Shown here piece by piece: positions 1 to 7,722 of a stretch of 64,000 nt of DNA. The number at the start of each line of letters is the position of its first letter. The stretch's first letter is position 1. The notes under the pieces were generated by a model. It ran no database searches. It saw nothing but the letters and a program-made list of their open reading frames with translations, and was not told the DNA's origin. The stretch spans positions 186,001 through 250,000 of the forward strand of contig NZ_SOBN01000003.1 of assembly GCF_004365705.1 (NCBI RefSeq), given 5' to 3'. The stretch is from Streptomyces sp. 846.5 (GTDB lineage Bacteria > Actinomycetota > Actinomycetes > Streptomycetales > Streptomycetaceae). The position numbers and the translations under genes were made by a program.

Positions 1-1
1 G

Positions 2-97
2 GGCGTCACCGCGCTGCCGCAGGTGGGCGTGGCAGCTGGCGAGGAGATCGTCCGGCGACTCCTCGCCCGGGTCCGGGTGCGCACACCGGTGCGCTGA
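2..97 (+). CDS. C-terminal end of a truncated protein, function unknown
   Basis: The window opens inside an open frame that reads 31 residues and stops at TGA 95-97. The tail is Val/Arg-rich and ends RVRTPVR. The codons end in G or C as in real genes here, and the gene converges on the FmdB gene. Too little is left to name a family. Confidence 0.45.
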   Translation, partial: GVTALPQVGVAAGEEIVRRLLARVRVRTPVR

Positions 98-146
98 CGT
101 CTCGGCGGGTTCTGCGGAATCTGTGGGCTCTCGGCTCTACGGGGTC

Positions 147-368
147 TCAGCCGCAGCAACCGCCGCCGCAGCAACCGCCTCCGCCGCCCTGGGCGGGGGC
201 GGCGCTCGCGCTGCCGGAGGCCGTACCGGTCACGGCGACCATGGACATCAGCTTGACGGCGTCGTCGTGACCGGCCGGGCACATCGCCGGGGCGTCCGAC
301 TGGGACATCGGGCGGCGGAGTTCGAACGTGGCACCGCAGGTGCGGCAGCGGTAGTCATAGCGAGGCAT
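147..368 (-). CDS. FmdB family zinc-ribbon protein
   Basis: This 73-residue protein starts MPRYDYRC and has the FmdB-type N-terminal zinc ribbon: CRTC at residues 8-11 and a second metal site around CPAGH near residue 31. FmdB proteins are small putative regulators first linked to formamide and amide utilisation; their exact role is unsettled. The C-terminus is a low-complexity Gly/Cys tail, common in streptomycete members, which might bind extra metal. The gene lies downstream of the coiled-coil gene on the same strand, about 40 bp away, so the two may be cotranscribed. The family call is firm; the function is not. Confidence 0.85.
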   Translation of the reverse strand: MPRYDYRCRTCGATFELRRPMSQSDAPAMCPAGHDDAVKLMSMVAVTGTASGSASAAPAQGGGGGCCGGGCCG

Positions 369-406
369 GCCGCCAACTCTACGGCCTGCGGGCCTGCCGG
401 TGGTGG

Positions 407-1651
407 CTACCGGTGTCCCGCTCCGCGCTCCTCGCGGATCGCCTGGACCACCTGGGCCGCGGTCTCCCGTACCGCCGCCAGCTCGGTCAGGAAGTGCCAG
501 TAGTCGGGATGACGGCCCGTCAGCGCCTCGGCGGCCCGGTCCAGCCGCTCCACGGCGGCGTCCAGCGGACCGGCATGGCGCGGATCGGGCGCGCTGCGCC
601 CGGCCATCGCCAGCCGCTGGGCGTCCCGCAGCGCGAAGCGGGTGCGCTCGATCTCGGCCTGGGGCGCGCGCTGGGCCTCGTTGAGGGAGTGCAGCCGCTC
701 GTTGACGGTGGCCACGGCCCCGTCCGCGGTGTTCAGCAGGGTGCGGGTGGTCGCCAGGATGCTGACCGCGTCCGGCCAGCGCTGCTCGTCCCTGGCCTTG
801 GCCGCCTCGGCCAGCCGCTGCTGCGCGTTGCGGACCGCCGCCTCGGTCTGCTCGGGGACGTTCTGCAGGTCCACCCAGCAGGCCGAGCTGAAACGGCGGC
901 GCAGCTCGCTCAGGGTGGGCCCGATATTGCCGGCCCGGGTCTCCAGCGCCTGGGTGCGGGTGCGCAGCGACGCCAGCCGCTGGTCGATCTCCCGGGCCTG
1001 CTCCGGCAGCCGCTCGGCCTCGGCGCGGATCGCCTCGGCGCTGCGCTGCACGTCGGTGGCGGTACGGAGGACCGCCTGCACGCCGTGCTTGCCCGCTCCC
1101 TCGCCGAGCAGCGTCAGCTGCGGGCCGAGCGCGGCCAGCCGCCGGGACAGGTCGTCGGCGCCGATCCGGGCGGCCTTGACCGCGTCCAGCGCGTTGCTGG
1201 CGGCCAGCCAGGACTGCTTGGCCCGCTGCACGGCCGGGCCGACCTGCGCCAGCTGGGTCTCGGCCGCGGCGACCAGCGGCTGCAGAAAGCCGGCGAAGCG
1301 CTCCAGCTCCGTCCGCACGTCGACCAGCTGCTGCCGGGCGTGGTCCAGCTGCTGCCGGGCCTGGTTGGCGGATCCGTGGTCGAGGTCCTCGGCGTCCAGG
1401 TCATGGGCGTCCAGGGCGGTGATGTACTCGCTGCTGACCTGGTCAATCCTGGTGCCCAGCGCGGCGAAGTCCGCGATGGCCCGGCGGGCGTTGGGGGAGT
1501 TGTCGGAGGCGGCGACCGCCTCCACCGAGATCCGCACGTCCCGCTGGACGGTGTCCAGCTCCAGGAACGCCTGCGCAGCCGCGTCCTTGGCCGCCTGCGC
1601 AGCCGCGCGCCCAGCATCGCCACGCCCCCATCGCGCTGATCCCGACGCCAC
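407..1651 (-). CDS. Long coiled-coil protein, conserved actinobacterial hypothetical
   Basis: The protein has about 414 residues, is rich in Ala, Gln, Glu, Arg and Leu, and shows heptad-like spacing almost throughout, so it should be an extended alpha-helical coiled coil. There is no signal peptide or membrane segment, so it is probably cytoplasmic. The frame is open up to 1735, but that extension is Gly/Arg-rich and unlike coding sequence. GTG at 1651 has GGGAG five bases upstream and is the preferred start. No catalytic motif is visible. A structural or scaffold role would fit the fold but is inference. Confidence 0.7.
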   Translation of the reverse strand: MASGSARWGRGDAGRAAAQAAKDAAAQAFLELDTVQRDVRISVEAVAASDNSPNARRAIADFAALGTRIDQVSSEYITALDAHDLDAEDLDHGSANQARQQLDHARQQLVDVRTELERFAGFLQPLVAAAETQLAQVGPAVQRAKQSWLAASNALDAVKAARIGADDLSRRLAALGPQLTLLGEGAGKHGVQAVLRTATDVQRSAEAIRAEAERLPEQAREIDQRLASLRTRTQALETRAGNIGPTLSELRRRFSSACWVDLQNVPEQTEAAVRNAQQRLAEAAKARDEQRWPDAVSILATTRTLLNTADGAVATVNERLHSLNEAQRAPQAEIERTRFALRDAQRLAMAGRSAPDPRHAGPLDAAVERLDRAAEALTGRHPDYWHFLTELAAVRETAAQVVQAIREERGAGHR

Positions 1652-1874
1652 GTCTTCTCCCGCTCCACGTGCCCTGCCATCAGGCCACGTCGGCCCGTCG
1701 CCCCCATCCTCGCACCCCGGCCCACACCCCCGCACTCACCCTGACACGCCACGAACACCGCCCCGAGCCCGCCCCCGTCCCGGCCCCTAGGACCCCCACC
1801 CGGGCCCGGCCTCCGCCCCGAGCCCCGCCCCGACACTGGGCACCCGCCGGAGCAGGTATCCTTAGCTCTCGCAC

Positions 1875-1946
1875 GGGCGCATAGCTCAGCGGTAGAGCGC
1901 CGCCCTTACAAGGCGGATGTCGGCGGTTCGAAACCGTCTGCGCCCA
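1875..1946 (+). tRNA. tRNA-Val (anticodon UAC)
   Basis: A complete 72-nt cloverleaf is visible. The acceptor stem GGGCGCA pairs with TGCGCCC. The D arm contains AGCTCAGCGGTAGAGC, the anticodon stem is CCGCC/GGCGG around loop CTTACAA (anticodon TAC, Val), and the T arm contains GGTTCGAAACC. The 3' CCA is not encoded. The AbiEii-type unit begins 145 bp downstream. Confidence 0.97.
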
Positions 1947-2091
1947 CAAGATCATGTAAACCTGCAGGTCGGACGATTGGCCGAGTCGCAAGGCGAGACT
2001 CGGTCATTGTGCCGTACCTAGCGACTCACTGTGCCCGGCGCCTGCGAGGGCGCTGTGGCTGTTCAGGGCTGAGCCTGGGCATACTGGGCGC

Positions 2092-2415
2092 ATGGAGTCG
2101 CGGGTGCGGTATGGGGAGATCCGGCCCTACACAGTTCCGGAGACGTTGGAGGAGCTGGCCGGTCCGAGGGACGGGATGGTGGTCCTGCCGACTGTGTTGG
2201 ACTGGACGCCGAAGCGTGTCTACGACCTGTCGGACGACGTTGACTTGCGCATGCTCTACGAGACGGTCATCCGTGAGGCCATGCACGTGGAGGAACTACA
2301 GCAGTTCCTGGACCTTGCGCTTCTCTCGGACGTGTGGCAGAGGCTGTGGCTTCCGCCGCGCGTGCGGTTGATGTGGGAAGGGCGGTTCCCGCAGCTGGCT
2401 CGCAGGGCTGCGTAG
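2092..2415 (+). CDS. Small protein paired with AbiEii nucleotidyltransferase; possible antitoxin
   Basis: This 107-residue soluble protein starts MESRVRYGEIRPYTVPETLEE. It is acidic in the middle (around DLSDDVDLRMLYE) and basic and aromatic at the end (WLPPRVRLMWEGRF). It lacks the winged-helix look of classical AbiEi antitoxins. It ends 11 bp before the ATG of an AbiEii-type nucleotidyltransferase on the same strand, so the two form an operon. The arrangement suggests the small protein is the partner or antidote of the enzyme; that is inference from position only. Confidence 0.75.
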   Translation: MESRVRYGEIRPYTVPETLEELAGPRDGMVVLPTVLDWTPKRVYDLSDDVDLRMLYETVIREAMHVEELQQFLDLALLSDVWQRLWLPPRVRLMWEGRFPQLARRAA

Positions 2416-2426
2416 TATTCGCCTGT

Positions 2427-3083
2427 ATGGACCCGTTTCATGCGCGACTTGCCCGTATCGGCCTTGGAGCTGCCGCGAGATACGGGTTCGTCCTGGCCGG
2501 CGGGTACGCGGTTCAGGCGCACGGGTTCCTGGAACGACTGTCGGATGACGTCGACCTCTTCACGAACATCGCCGACCCGGTTGCCTTCTCCGAAGCCGTC
2601 GGTGCGGTGGCCGCGGCCTACCGGTCAGCGGACCTGACCGTCGAGGTGGAGAAGTCCGGCGGGGTGTTCGCGCGGTTCGCGGTCGCCGATGAACAGGGGC
2701 ACGCGGCGAAGGTGGAGCTCGGGTGTGACTGGCGGGCTCACCCGCCTGCCGTGCTGGAGATCGGTCCGGTCCTGCACCCGGATGACGCGGTGGCCAACAA
2801 GGTGACCACGCTGTTCGGACGGGCAGCGCCACGGGACTACCTCGACGTGAATGCCGCGCTCGCCTCCGGGCGGTACTCCGGTGAGCGGCTGCTGCAGTTG
2901 GCGTCTGAGCACGACGCCGGGTTCGAACCGCACTACTTCGCCCAGGCGCTGCGGGCGGTCGACCGTTGGCCGGACCGGGAATATGAGGCGTATGGCGTTG
3001 ATGGCGGCCAGGTGGAGGACATGCGCCGACGGTTGCGCGCCTGGGCTGTCGAGATCCTTGATGAACGGAGCGTCGAGAGATGA
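2427..3083 (+). CDS. AbiEii/AbiGii-type nucleotidyltransferase (putative toxin)
   Basis: The start is ATG 2427, giving 218 residues. The nucleotidyltransferase signature is clear: GGYAVQAHG at residues 25-33, then RLSDDVDLF at 37-45, where D41 and D43 would bind metal. The family's downstream RDYLD motif also appears, near residue 137. AbiEii enzymes are the toxin half of type IV-like toxin-antitoxin and phage-abortive systems and transfer nucleotides to RNA targets. The gene follows its small partner by 11 bp and lies close to tRNA-Val, a common entry point for mobile DNA, but no integrase or duplicated tRNA end was seen. Enzyme class is confident; toxicity is not shown. Confidence 0.85.
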   Translation: MDPFHARLARIGLGAAARYGFVLAGGYAVQAHGFLERLSDDVDLFTNIADPVAFSEAVGAVAAAYRSADLTVEVEKSGGVFARFAVADEQGHAAKVELGCDWRAHPPAVLEIGPVLHPDDAVANKVTTLFGRAAPRDYLDVNAALASGRYSGERLLQLASEHDAGFEPHYFAQALRAVDRWPDREYEAYGVDGGQVEDMRRRLRAWAVEILDERSVER

Positions 3084-3322
3084 CCCGGTCGGCGGAGTAG
3101 ACCCTGGGATCCGGCGGCCTGGATCGGGGCCGGGATGCCCGTGCGTGCGATTTCGGCGGTGGGTCCGATGCTGGGCTATCCCCAGCTCAGCTCACTGTTT
3201 GACGCGGCGTCGGATGGTGCGGTCCGAGTAGCCGTGGCGGCAGTGCATGTCCGCCCGGGAGCTGGTTTCCTGGCAGCAGGGTGCGCGCCGGCCGCCCCAC
3301 GGAGTCAAGGAGGTGCGGGTCG

Positions 3323-3688
3323 ATGGCGAAGCCTGTGCCCGTGGAAGAGCGATTCGCCGACCTCGTCGACGCCTTCAGTCGTGTCGAAGGCGTGATGCTC
3401 CCCGTGGACGAGCCGGGGCGCAAGGGCAGGTTCGGCGGCGCCGCGCTGAAGTTCAACGGCAAGATCTTCGCGATGCTGGTGCGCGGCCGACTCATCGTCA
3501 AGCTGCCCCGAGGCCGGGTGGAGGGGTTGATTGCCGCCGCCGAGGGCGAACGCTTCGACGCGGGCCGAAACCGCCCCATGCGCGAGTGGTTGTCCCTGGC
3601 GCCGGACTCGGAGCTGGACTGGCAGCTGCTGGCACAGGAGGCATTGACGTTCGTCGGCCGCGATCAGGCGAGTCCCGCACGCGACTGA
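3323..3688 (+). CDS. TfoX N-terminal-like / YjbR-type small protein
   Basis: This 121-residue protein starts at ATG 3323 behind a strong AAGGAGGT site eight bases upstream. It has the compact alpha/beta layout of the TfoX N-terminal and YjbR-like superfamily, with GRFGGAALKFNGKIFAML near residues 30-47 and a later basic helix. TfoX itself is a competence regulator in gammaproteobacteria, but actinobacterial relatives have no known role and should not be called competence factors. The gene ends before a strong bidirectional terminator shared with the convergent peptidase gene. Confidence 0.7.
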   Translation: MAKPVPVEERFADLVDAFSRVEGVMLPVDEPGRKGRFGGAALKFNGKIFAMLVRGRLIVKLPRGRVEGLIAAAEGERFDAGRNRPMREWLSLAPDSELDWQLLAQEALTFVGRDQASPARD

Positions 3689-3737
3689 TCCGTCCAGCCC
3701 AATGGTCCAACTGGCCTGCGACCCGGACGACGTGGGA

Positions 3738-3775
3738 GGCCCCTTCCCCCGGCGCGTGCGCAAGGGGAAGGGGCC
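3738..3775. terminator. Bidirectional hairpin between convergent genes
   Basis: GGCCCCTTCCCC at 3738-3749 pairs perfectly with GGGGAAGGGGCC at 3764-3775 around a 14-nt loop. It lies between the ends of the TfoX-like gene (+) and the S53 peptidase gene (-), so it probably stops transcription from both sides. Confidence 0.8.
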
Positions 3776-3802
3776 CGGGTGTCGTGCGGTTGGCGTGGTG
3801 CG

Positions 3803-5758
3803 TCAGGAGACGGTCACGTTGTCGTAGTAGGTGTAGGTCGGGTCTCCTGCGTAGTTGTCGTCCTTGCTGGTCAGGGTGAGGGTGTAGGAGTGGCCCGCGG
3901 TGATCGTGGCGGTCTTGGTGATCCAGCCGGAGGAGGACACGCAGGTCTTGGCCAGCACCGTGGTGGTGGTCCCGGAGGTGTTGTCCTTCAGCGTGGCGGT
4001 GGCCCAGTCGTAGGTCACGGTGTCGGGGCAGGTCACGTTGTAGTCGAAGGACAGCTTGGTGCTGCCGGTGGGCGCGGTGAAGGTCTGCGCCGCGGTGGAG
4101 GTGTTGGAGGGGTTGGTGGAGCCGAGCATGGCGCCGTAGCTGCCGCTGTGGGCGGACGCGCTGGTCACGGTGGCGCTGCCGCTGGTGGTCCAGCCGGACA
4201 GGGTGCCGGTCTCGAAGCCGCCGTTGGTGATTCCGCCGGTGACCTTCGCGCCCACGGTCCAGCTGAAGCCGGTGCTGCCGGAGGCTGTTCCGGAGGATGC
4301 GGTGACGGTGACGTTGGAGGTGCCGGTCGTGGTCGGGGTGCCGGAGATCAGGCCGCTGGACGAGATGCTGAGTCCGGCCGGAAGGCCGGTGGCGGTGTAG
4401 GTGAGGGCGTTGCCGGCCGAGTCGGTGCCGGAGATCTGCAGCGAGGCGGCGGTGCCGACGGTACCGGTGCGGCTGCCCGGGTTGGTCACGGTGACGGTCT
4501 CGGTGCTGCTGCCGCCGGCGGTGAAGGCGGCCAGGCCGTTGGGGGTCCCCAGGCCGGTGGGACCGTCGTAGCCGACGCCCGCGGTGCACAGGTAGCTCGG
4601 TGAGCAGCTGCCGTTGGAACCGCTGGTCACGTCGTTGAGCGACGAGGTGTGCTGGTAGGGGTACTTGGACGGGTAGTCGCTGGTCCCCGGGGTGCCCGCG
4701 TCGGCGTAGACGCCGGCGATGATCGGGGAGGAGGCGCTGGTGCCGCCGTAGACCTGCCAGCCGGAGGCCTGGTAGCTGTCGTAGACCGCGACACCGGTGG
4801 CCGGGTCGGCCACGGCCGAGACGTCGGAGATGGTGCGCTTGGAGCAGCCGGTGTCGGTCTGCCAGCTCGGCTTGGCGTCGTAGGCCGAGCAGCCCGAGCC
4901 GGTGCCTTCGGTGCTGCTGGTGTTCCAGACCGACTCGGACCAGCCGCGGGAGTTCGACGCCCGTGACAGTGCGGTGCCGCCGACCGAGGTGACGTACCGG
5001 GATCCGGCCGGGTACTGCGCGCCGTAGGCGGAGTCACCGGCGGAGACGGTGATGGCCACGCCCGGGTGGTTGAAGTACTGGCTGTCGGAGGAGAGGTCGG
5101 TGGAGTCCTCGGGGCCGCCGTAGCTGTTGGACACGTACTTCGCGCCCAGGCTCACGGCGGTGTTCACCGAGGTGCCCAGGTCGCTCATGTTCGCGCTGGT
5201 CGCCTCGACCAGCAGGATGTGGGCATTGGGGGCGACCGCGGAGACCATGTCCAGGTCCAGCGAGATCTCGCCGGCCCAGCCGGAGTCGGCGGTGGGGTAG
5301 CTGGTGCCGCCGTTCTGGTCGACCTTGCTGAAGCAGCCGTTGGCGGTCGTGCAGGCGGGCAGCCCGTACTGGCTGCGGTAGGCGGCCAGGTCCGACTCCG
5401 CATTGGGGTCGTCCAGGGCGTCCACGATGGCGATGGTCGCGCCCGCGCCGCCGTTGGTGGGCAGGTTGTACGCGCTGCGCAGATCGGTGGGGCCGTAGCC
5501 GGAGGGGGTTGCCAGTGGCGAGACCGCGTTCATGACCAGCGCGTGTGGCTGGCTGACGTCGGTGCGAGCCAGTGCCAGGCAGGACGCCATGTGCCGGTGG
5601 GCCGGTGCCGCGCACAGTCGCTTCACGTGGACCGAGTGGCTGGTGCTGGCGTCGGCTGGGGCCGCTGCCGAGACGAAAGCACCGGTGGCTATGGAGAACG
5701 AGACGAGGCCGGTCAGGGCGACTCGTCTCACACGGCCGTGGGCGTGGGGGGTACCCAT
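3803..5758 (-). CDS. Secreted S53 (sedolisin) serine-carboxyl peptidase with C-terminal Ig-like and jelly-roll modules
   Basis: The protein has 651 residues. A twin-Arg-like signal (RVRRVALTGLVSFSIATG) ends near APADA at residues 34-38. The catalytic domain shows the sedolisin set: E164 and D168 in WAGEISLD, the oxyanion Asp242 in SAGD, and the nucleophile Ser341 in GGTSASSP. A Ca-site-like ending around NDVTSG and GYDGPTGLGTPNG follows. After about residue 410 comes a putative Ig domain (GLPAGLSISSSGLISGTP) and then a carbohydrate-binding-like module beginning NGGFETGTLSGW. The usual pro-kumamolisin propeptide of roughly 170 residues is missing; only about 60 residues separate signal and catalytic core. 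ATG 5758 is preferred because GAGAGGAA precedes it, although ATG 5779 is in frame. Confidence 0.9.
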   Translation of the reverse strand: MGTPHAHGRVRRVALTGLVSFSIATGAFVSAAAPADASTSHSVHVKRLCAAPAHRHMASCLALARTDVSQPHALVMNAVSPLATPSGYGPTDLRSAYNLPTNGGAGATIAIVDALDDPNAESDLAAYRSQYGLPACTTANGCFSKVDQNGGTSYPTADSGWAGEISLDLDMVSAVAPNAHILLVEATSANMSDLGTSVNTAVSLGAKYVSNSYGGPEDSTDLSSDSQYFNHPGVAITVSAGDSAYGAQYPAGSRYVTSVGGTALSRASNSRGWSESVWNTSSTEGTGSGCSAYDAKPSWQTDTGCSKRTISDVSAVADPATGVAVYDSYQASGWQVYGGTSASSPIIAGVYADAGTPGTSDYPSKYPYQHTSSLNDVTSGSNGSCSPSYLCTAGVGYDGPTGLGTPNGLAAFTAGGSSTETVTVTNPGSRTGTVGTAASLQISGTDSAGNALTYTATGLPAGLSISSSGLISGTPTTTGTSNVTVTASSGTASGSTGFSWTVGAKVTGGITNGGFETGTLSGWTTSGSATVTSASAHSGSYGAMLGSTNPSNTSTAAQTFTAPTGSTKLSFDYNVTCPDTVTYDWATATLKDNTSGTTTTVLAKTCVSSSGWITKTATITAGHSYTLTLTSKDDNYAGDPTYTYYDNVTVS

Positions 5759-6271
5759 GGTTGAGGGTTCCTCTCTCATACCGGTGACCCGCACGCCGGT
5801 CGGCGGCGGGAAACCACGTACATGGACAAAGGGACCGAAAGATGCCCCGTTTGCGGCACTGACCTGTCCGGTGCCTCCATCACGGAAATATCCGCACATC
5901 CGAAGAGAAGGCATCCGAATGCAACTCCGGAAGCGCTCGGGGGGATTTCCCGGGCGGCCGGTGAGAGGCACCGCGAAGCGGTGCCTCTTCTCGTTGTAGA
6001 AGGCTGTGGCGCTGGTCAGGGAGCGGTCAGGGGAAACTGAATGACTGTCACCACCTGGCGGGGTGCTCCATCGGCTGCGGTGAAGCAAAGCAGGGTCGGT
6101 GAACATTGGTCAACAGCTGATTCACAGGTCCGTTGCCGTCGGGTGTTTCCTGCTTGTAAAAGGCGCAGCTGGGCGAGGTCATCGTAGTTGCCCCACCAGT
6201 CGGCGGTAATTCTCACCCCGAATGGGGGTTGTGCCGGATTACCTGGATCTGCAGCACCGTCGCAACAGCCC
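5759..6271. other. 513-bp intergenic region with peptidase leader
   Basis: This is the upstream region of the S53 peptidase gene and the downstream region of a glyoxalase-fold gene. It has lower GC than its surroundings. Apart from one strong hairpin at 5965-5987 I see no convincing gene. A short + frame at 5822-6040 has a CxxC/HxxxxH pattern but codon use unlike the genes here. Confidence 0.5.
5965..5987. terminator. Perfect 10-bp hairpin with 3-nt loop
   Basis: GAGGCACCGC (5965-5974) pairs with GCGGTGCCTC (5978-5987), followed on + by TTCTCGTT. It could end the - strand glyoxalase-fold transcript, or act as a structured element in the peptidase leader. Confidence 0.6.
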
Positions 6272-6727
6272 TCAGGCGACGTCGAATTCGTTGCCCTCGG
6301 GGTCCTGCATGGCGGCGCCATAGAGCCCCGTGTCCGGCTCATTCCTGATCCGCAGCACGGTGGCACCAGCTTTGACCAGCCGTTCCACCGTAGCCTTGAC
6401 CCGCTGTGCGCGGACGTCCACCGGGACGTCTCGGCCTCCACCGACCATCAGGTCGAAATGACACCGGTTCTTGGCGACCTTCGGCTCCGGAACCTGCTGG
6501 AACCACACCCTCGGTCCACGTCCCGCGGGATCGATGATGGACTCCGGAACATCCCCGGCCCCGGCCGGCAACTCTGCCTCGGGCACCCCAACCGCCGCCC
6601 AGTAGGCACGCCACGTGGTATGCCCACCCGGCGGAGGCTCAGGCACGTAGCCCAGGGCCTCGGCCCAGAAAGCCACCATTCTCTGCGGATCGGAGCAGTC
6701 GATCGTCAGCTGCACTGTCATCTCCAT
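6272..6727 (-). CDS. VOC-fold (glyoxalase-like) protein
   Basis: The protein has 151 residues in the vicinal-oxygen-chelate fold of the single-domain glyoxalase-like type: MTVQLTIDCSDPQRMVAFWAEALGY at the start, WFQQVPEPKVAKNRCHFDL in the middle and MQDPEGNEFDV at the end. The end supplies the usual metal-ligand Glu. The protein resembles the one encoded at 63322-63756, which has the same FDCADP / FFQRVPEGKVVKN / MQDVEGNEFCLD layout, so these are paralogues. The family includes glyoxalases, dioxygenases and antibiotic-binding resistance proteins; the substrate cannot be told. Start choice lies between ATG 6727 and ATG 6721. Confidence 0.85.
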   Translation of the reverse strand: MEMTVQLTIDCSDPQRMVAFWAEALGYVPEPPPGGHTTWRAYWAAVGVPEAELPAGAGDVPESIIDPAGRGPRVWFQQVPEPKVAKNRCHFDLMVGGGRDVPVDVRAQRVKATVERLVKAGATVLRIRNEPDTGLYGAAMQDPEGNEFDVA

Positions 6728-6811
6728 GGTCGGAGCATCCCAGGCAGGTCCGACAGAGACGGTCCACCATCGCGCTGGGATCCGCTCCCGTGGCGATGAA
6801 GTCGATTTCGT

Positions 6812-7075
6812 TCAGCCGAGTTTGCTGCGCCCGGTCTTGCCGCGTGCGGTCGGTGCCGTACCCGCGCGCTTTGGTCCCCGGGACCGGGGGTTGGCCATGC
6901 CGTCGGCGAGGTTGAAGCCGGCGCTGGCGGCCAGAGCCGGGGAGTGCTCGGGCTGGCAGGTGGCGCAGAAGATCTCAGAGGCCGGACCGGTCGGGTAGGT
7001 CATGTCCGCCGGCGGCAGGTAGTGGTTGCCGCAGTCCTGGCACACGAAGATCCCGCGGCTGATGTCGTCGCTCAT
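6812..7075 (-). CDS. Small double-CxxC zinc-ribbon protein
   Basis: This 87-residue protein has CQDC near residues 12-15 and CATC near 37-40, which makes a four-Cys zinc ribbon. A basic disordered tail follows (RSRGPKRAGTAPTARGKTGRSKLG). The start codon overlaps the stop of the upstream DnaJ-zinc-finger-like gene by 4 bp (ATGA), so the two are translationally coupled. No enzymatic motif is visible. The basic tail suggests nucleic-acid contact, which is inference. Confidence 0.75.
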   Translation of the reverse strand: MSDDISRGIFVCQDCGNHYLPPADMTYPTGPASEIFCATCQPEHSPALAASAGFNLADGMANPRSRGPKRAGTAPTARGKTGRSKLG

Positions 7076-7278
7076 GCGATTCTCCCGGTGCCGCCGCAGC
7101 TGCTGCAGGGGCCGTAGACATGGTGGGCTACAGGGACTTCGTTCCCATTGGCGTCGCGCTCGTAGGTGTATTCGATTTTGGTCGTCTGGCCAGTTCCATC
7201 ACAGGCCGAACAGGGCCGATCGGGCACGGTCGCCGCCGAGGGTCGAGGCCTACGCCCACGGTAGCGGGGTGGGCACAC
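7072..7278 (-). CDS. Small DnaJ-type zinc-finger protein
   Basis: The protein has 68 residues and starts at GTG 7278. It carries two CxxCxGxG motifs (CSACDGTG and CSSCGGTG) about 29 residues apart, the metal-binding unit of DnaJ zinc fingers and related protein-folding or RNA-linked factors. There is no J domain. The stop overlaps the next gene's start by 4 bp, so the two small zinc proteins form one operon and may act together. A perfect 44-nt palindrome lies about 60 bp upstream. Confidence 0.7.
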   Translation of the reverse strand: MCPPRYRGRRPRPSAATVPDRPCSACDGTGQTTKIEYTYERDANGNEVPVAHHVYGPCSSCGGTGRIA

Positions 7279-7336
7279 ACCGTGGAAGAAGTCGAGGCCT
7301 TCGCTGAATCAGGCCGATCGCCTGCGATTCGAACAT

Positions 7337-7380
7337 AAGGGCCCTGAGGGGCACGAGATCTCGTGCCCCTCAGGGCCCTT
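7337..7380. repeat. Perfect 44-nt palindrome
   Basis: Every base from 7337 to 7380 takes part in one palindrome: half-site AAGGGCCCTGAGGGGCACGA followed by the central GATC-containing core and its exact complement. There is no loop. It lies just downstream of the small membrane protein gene (-) and upstream of the zinc-finger operon (-), so it can act as a terminator as a hairpin or cruciform. Confidence 0.85.
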
Positions 7381-7412
7381 GCTGATGAGAGGTCAGGCTA
7401 CGTACCCTGCGG

Positions 7413-7610
7413 TCAACTCGGGCTGACGCGGTACCTGTCTGCCGGCACGCCGGCCCCCATGAGCAGCGCAGACAGGGTGATCACGTCGGCAAGGACGACG
7501 TGGATCTGCAAGGCCGGAATCACCAGGATCACGATGACGATGATGACCGTGATCGGCCAACGTACGAAAGAAACGGCTGGCCGCGGCGCTGCGCAATGGG
7601 GCAAACTCAT
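7413..7610 (-). CDS. Small membrane protein
   Basis: The start is ATG 7610, giving 65 residues, behind an AAGGAGGT site spaced about six bases away. One or two hydrophobic helices run from about residue 19 (WPITVIIVIVILVIPAL) through the DVITLSALLMGAG segment, with a short charged tail. No known family is recognised. It faces the glyoxalase-fold gene at 7895 across a region with a large inverted repeat, and is followed by the 44-nt palindrome. Confidence 0.6.
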   Translation of the reverse strand: MSLPHCAAPRPAVSFVRWPITVIIVIVILVIPALQIHVVLADVITLSALLMGAGVPADRYRVSPS

Positions 7611-7722
7611 GGCGGACCTCCTTGGAGGCTTCATGGCCCGTTCGTATCGCGCTGCTGTCCAGGCTGGAGCGGTACGGGCGGGCCTGTTTCGTCTTGGCTA
7701 TGCGAGATGGTAACGCCAGTGC

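Noticed and set aside
3190-3260. - strand frame reading DMHCRHGYSDRTIRRRVKQ, like an HTH or transposase fragment
   Set aside because: Too short and without flanking repeats or other transposase parts; a chance frame cannot be excluded.
1947-3690. Integrated mobile element using the tRNA-Val gene
   Set aside because: No integrase, excisionase or second copy of the tRNA 3' end was seen within the window.
5780-6000. Possible ydaO-type (cyclic di-AMP) riboswitch before the secreted peptidase
   Set aside because: The conserved core blocks of that class were not found in the leader on the peptidase strand.
5822-6040. Short + frame with CPVCG and an HxxxxH pair that looks like a zinc finger
   Set aside because: Third-position GC is far below the surrounding genes, and its end runs through the strong hairpin at 5965-5987, so it is probably not coding.
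3759-6106. Extension of the S53 frame up to 6106
   Set aside because: The extra residues are not secretory, and a clear signal peptide and ribosome site support ATG 5758.
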